The position numbers were made by a program, and so were the translations under genes. DNA of 14,123 bases, from assembly GCA_035285005.1 (NCBI GenBank), contig JAYKIB010000147.1, positions 1-14,123 on the forward strand. Direction: 5' to 3'. This stretch comes from Prochlorothrix sp035285005 (lineage in GTDB: Bacteria > Cyanobacteriota > Cyanobacteriia > Prochlorotrichales > Prochlorotrichaceae). The notes under the pieces are model-generated. The model saw only the letters and a list, made by a program, of their open reading frames with translations. It searched no databases and was not told the origin of the DNA. Position 1 is the stretch's first letter. The number at the start of each line of letters is the position of its first letter. Positions 12,440 to 14,123 of the stretch are shown piece after piece.

Positions 12440-13390
12440 ATGGCCGGTGCAAGGCTTAATGCAGACTTTTGGATTAGTGAGTACCACACCCCTTGGGATG
12501 TGTACGTCCATGGGGTCGATCGCATCCTCGCCACGGGCAAAACGCCCTACCAAACTTTCCAGGTGGTGGACAGTGGGGCCTATGGCAAAAGCCTGGTACT
12601 GGATGGGAAGTGGCAGTCCTCCGTGGGAGATGAGTTTCTGTACCATGAACCACTGGTGCATCCGGCCTGTTGTCTCCAAGGATCTCCGCGCAAGGTGCTG
12701 ATTCTCGGGGGAGCCGAGGGGGCCACCCTGCGAGAGGTGTTGCGTTGGAACACGGTGGAGCGGGCCGTGATGGTGGATATTGATGGGGCGGTGGTGGATG
12801 CTTGTCGGGAGCATTTGCCGGAAATGCACCAAAACTCCTTTGCTGATCCGCGTGCAGAGGTGATTATTGGCGATGCCCTGGTTTTTCTGCAGGAAACCCA
12901 GGAGCAATGGGATGTAATCATTGCAGATCTCACGGATCCGATCGAAAGCGGCCCCGCATTCCGCCTCTTTACCCAGGAACATTTCCAGCGTATTCGATCG
13001 GTCCTCGCCCCCGGTGGGTTCTACATGCTCCAGGGCGGATCCTTGACTCCACCGGAACTCCCAATCCACGCTCGGATTGTCAATACCCTTAAAACAGTAT
13101 TTCAGCAGGTTAATCCCTGTTTTTGCTATGCTCCCACCTACGGTGTATCCCTGGGTTTAGTACTCGCGTCCGATCGAGCTTTTTCAACTCAACCGAGTCC
13201 GGTCACGATCGATCGCCTGCTCCAGGCCCAAACCACGGGCGGTTTCCGGATGTTTGATGGGGAGAGTCTGTTGGGACTCTTACAGCTCCCGCTCTATGTG
13301 CGACGGGCGATCGAAGCGGAAACGGAGGTTTACACCCTTAAACAGCCACCCAAGGCCTATGGCCAAGGATCGATGGAACACCTCGATTAA
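12440..13390 (+). CDS. speE: aminopropyltransferase (spermidine synthase family, thermospermine-synthase-like motifs)
   Basis: A 316-residue Rossmann-fold enzyme that transfers an aminopropyl group from decarboxylated S-adenosylmethionine to a polyamine. The N-terminal domain is FWISEYHTPWDVYVHGVDRILATGKTPYQ, with YHEPLVHPA at 68-76. The nucleoside loop reads GGAEGATLRE (from 90), then VDID (112-115) and the active-site DLTDP (163-167). Typical spermidine synthases have GGGDGG and DSSDP-like motifs. The GGxEGATxRE plus D-L-x-D-P combination, with ESGPAFRLFT after it, is closer to thermospermine synthases such as plant ACL5, so the product is uncertain. I start at the ATG at 12440; the frame extends upstream to 12362 but only through repeat DNA. 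The last residues EHLD and the TAA stop lie in a degraded repeat (copy J). Confidence 0.9.
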   Translation: MAGARLNADFWISEYHTPWDVYVHGVDRILATGKTPYQTFQVVDSGAYGKSLVLDGKWQSSVGDEFLYHEPLVHPACCLQGSPRKVLILGGAEGATLREVLRWNTVERAVMVDIDGAVVDACREHLPEMHQNSFADPRAEVIIGDALVFLQETQEQWDVIIADLTDPIESGPAFRLFTQEHFQRIRSVLAPGGFYMLQGGSLTPPELPIHARIVNTLKTVFQQVNPCFCYAPTYGVSLGLVLASDRAFSTQPSPVTIDRLLQAQTTGGFRMFDGESLLGLLQLPLYVRRAIEAETEVYTLKQPPKAYGQGSMEHLD

Positions 13391-13448
13391 TCCAAATTTC
13401 CTGTGACCCATGTGAGAAGTAAAGTTGTGGCGTGCGATTGAGGAACCC
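13376..13448 (+). mobile_element. 99-bp palindromic element, copy J (internally deleted), overlapping the speE 3' end
   Basis: The left end is GGAACACCTCGATTAAT (one extra base compared with the family), followed by family spacer sequence TCCAAATTTCCTGTGACCCA. GTTGTGGCGTGCG is the start of the hairpin, and the end is ATTGAGGAACCC. The second hairpin arm is missing, leaving 73 bp. It supplies the final codons and stop of speE. No clear flanking duplication is visible. Confidence 0.72.
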
Positions 13449-13590
13449 ACCATTCTCAATAGCGCTGCACCCCCATCTCCGCTCGAGTTTCAGGGTCAAT
13501 TATTCGGGGTTCATGATCAGCTTCACGCAGGGGGTGCATCTCACTTTGGCGAGTCTGGCCCCCATCCCCTAGGAAGATGACAGCCCCTAG

Positions 13591-14123
13591 CTAAAGTCGC
13601 CCGATCGCCACGGCCCCGATCGCGACACCAAAGGCCAATCGGTACCAGACAAAGACCCAGGTGTTTTGGGTTTGGAGGAAGCGCAACAACCAGGCGATCG
13701 ACGCATAGGAAAAAGCCGCCGCCGACAGCAAACCGATCCCGATCGGGAGCCACTCCGCCTGGGAAATGTTGGCATCAAGCAAATCCTTCAGTTCCACCAG
13801 TCCTGCGATCGTAATAGCTGGAATTCCCAGCAGAAATGAGAATCGAGCTGCCGTTGCCCGCTCTAATCCTTGAAATAAGCCTGCCGTCAAGGTCGATCCC
13901 GATCGAGATACCCCCGGTACCACAGCCAGCGCCTGGGCACAGCCCATCAAAACCCCATCCAGCATCGTCAACCTAGCAAAATCCCGCTGGCGCTGTCCCC
14001 ACCGTTCCGCCGCCGCCAACAGCAAGGCCATCCCGATCGAGACAAGGGCAATACTCAGTAAGCTGCGTAGGGGTGAGTTATCGTAGTCTGCAACGAACAG
14101 CTTGATATAAAGGCCACAGACCA
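13591..14123 (-). CDS. uppP: undecaprenyl-diphosphatase (partial, N-terminus outside window)
   Basis: The C-terminal 177 or so residues of UppP/BacA, the integral membrane phosphatase that recycles undecaprenyl diphosphate to the monophosphate carrier for peptidoglycan and other surface polymers. The frame stays open to the right edge of the window, so the start lies beyond 14123 and the apparent ATG at 14031 is internal. The conserved block AQALAVVPGVSRSGSTLTAGLFQGLERATAARFSFLLGIPAI contains the PGxSRSGxT catalytic motif and the SFLLxIP segment of the family. Later hydrophobic stretches WLPIGIGLLSAAAFSYASIAWLLRFL and WVFVWYRLAFGVAIGAVAIGRL complete the membrane part. It converges on speE with a 200-base spacer that contains repeat copy J and no obvious terminator. 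Confidence 0.94.
   Translation of the reverse strand, partial: VCGLYIKLFVADYDNSPLRSLLSIALVSIGMALLLAAAERWGQRQRDFARLTMLDGVLMGCAQALAVVPGVSRSGSTLTAGLFQGLERATAARFSFLLGIPAITIAGLVELKDLLDANISQAEWLPIGIGLLSAAAFSYASIAWLLRFLQTQNTWVFVWYRLAFGVAIGAVAIGRL

Overview
The window is chromosomal DNA from a cyanobacterium. Evidence: very frequent GCGATCGC (HIP1) and CGATCG sites; cyanobacteria-typical proteins (a DUF3038-like protein, a cyanobacterial GIY-YIG protein, a one-piece CobO, a phosphoketolase-like TPP enzyme related to Synechocystis Sll0529); and a GC-rich coding background with mostly leaderless or weak ribosome binding sites. No genus is claimed.

Layout. 1-1166: a minus-strand pair, a small hypothetical protein followed by a GIY-YIG nuclease-family protein. 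1167-1902: a 736-base gap with an AT-rich stretch, a possible promoter and several repeat copies. 1903-8623: a plus-strand run of phosphoketolase-like/transketolase-family enzyme, peroxiredoxin Q, a YcgR/ArsP-type permease, its TIGR03943 (YcgQ-like) partner, threonine aldolase and a small membrane protein. 8815-11102: a minus-strand pair, a 561-residue Pro/Ser/Thr-rich protein and a DUF3038-like protein, two bases apart. 11422-13390: cobO and an aminopropyltransferase (spermidine or thermospermine synthase type) on the plus strand. 13591-14123: the 3' part of uppP on the minus strand, cut by the window edge.

The outstanding content is in the spacers. About ten copies of a ~99-bp palindromic element have GGGCACCTCGA ends, an internal GC-rich hairpin and, in the cleanest copies, 4-bp target-site duplications. 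One copy sits inside another with its own duplication. Removing the nested insert restores a 99-bp host element flanked by TACT. A second small element (150 bp, 16-bp perfect inverted ends, TAA duplication) occurs twice, each time next to a 99-bp copy. These elements lengthen the spacers of what look like ancestrally compact gene pairs (cobO-speE about 55 bp, prxQ-permease about 60 bp). One copy appears to have replaced the last residue and stop codon of the peroxiredoxin gene. No transposase, CRISPR array, tRNA or rRNA is visible. The genes have unrelated housekeeping or stress roles, and no multi-gene defence or biosynthetic system is apparent.
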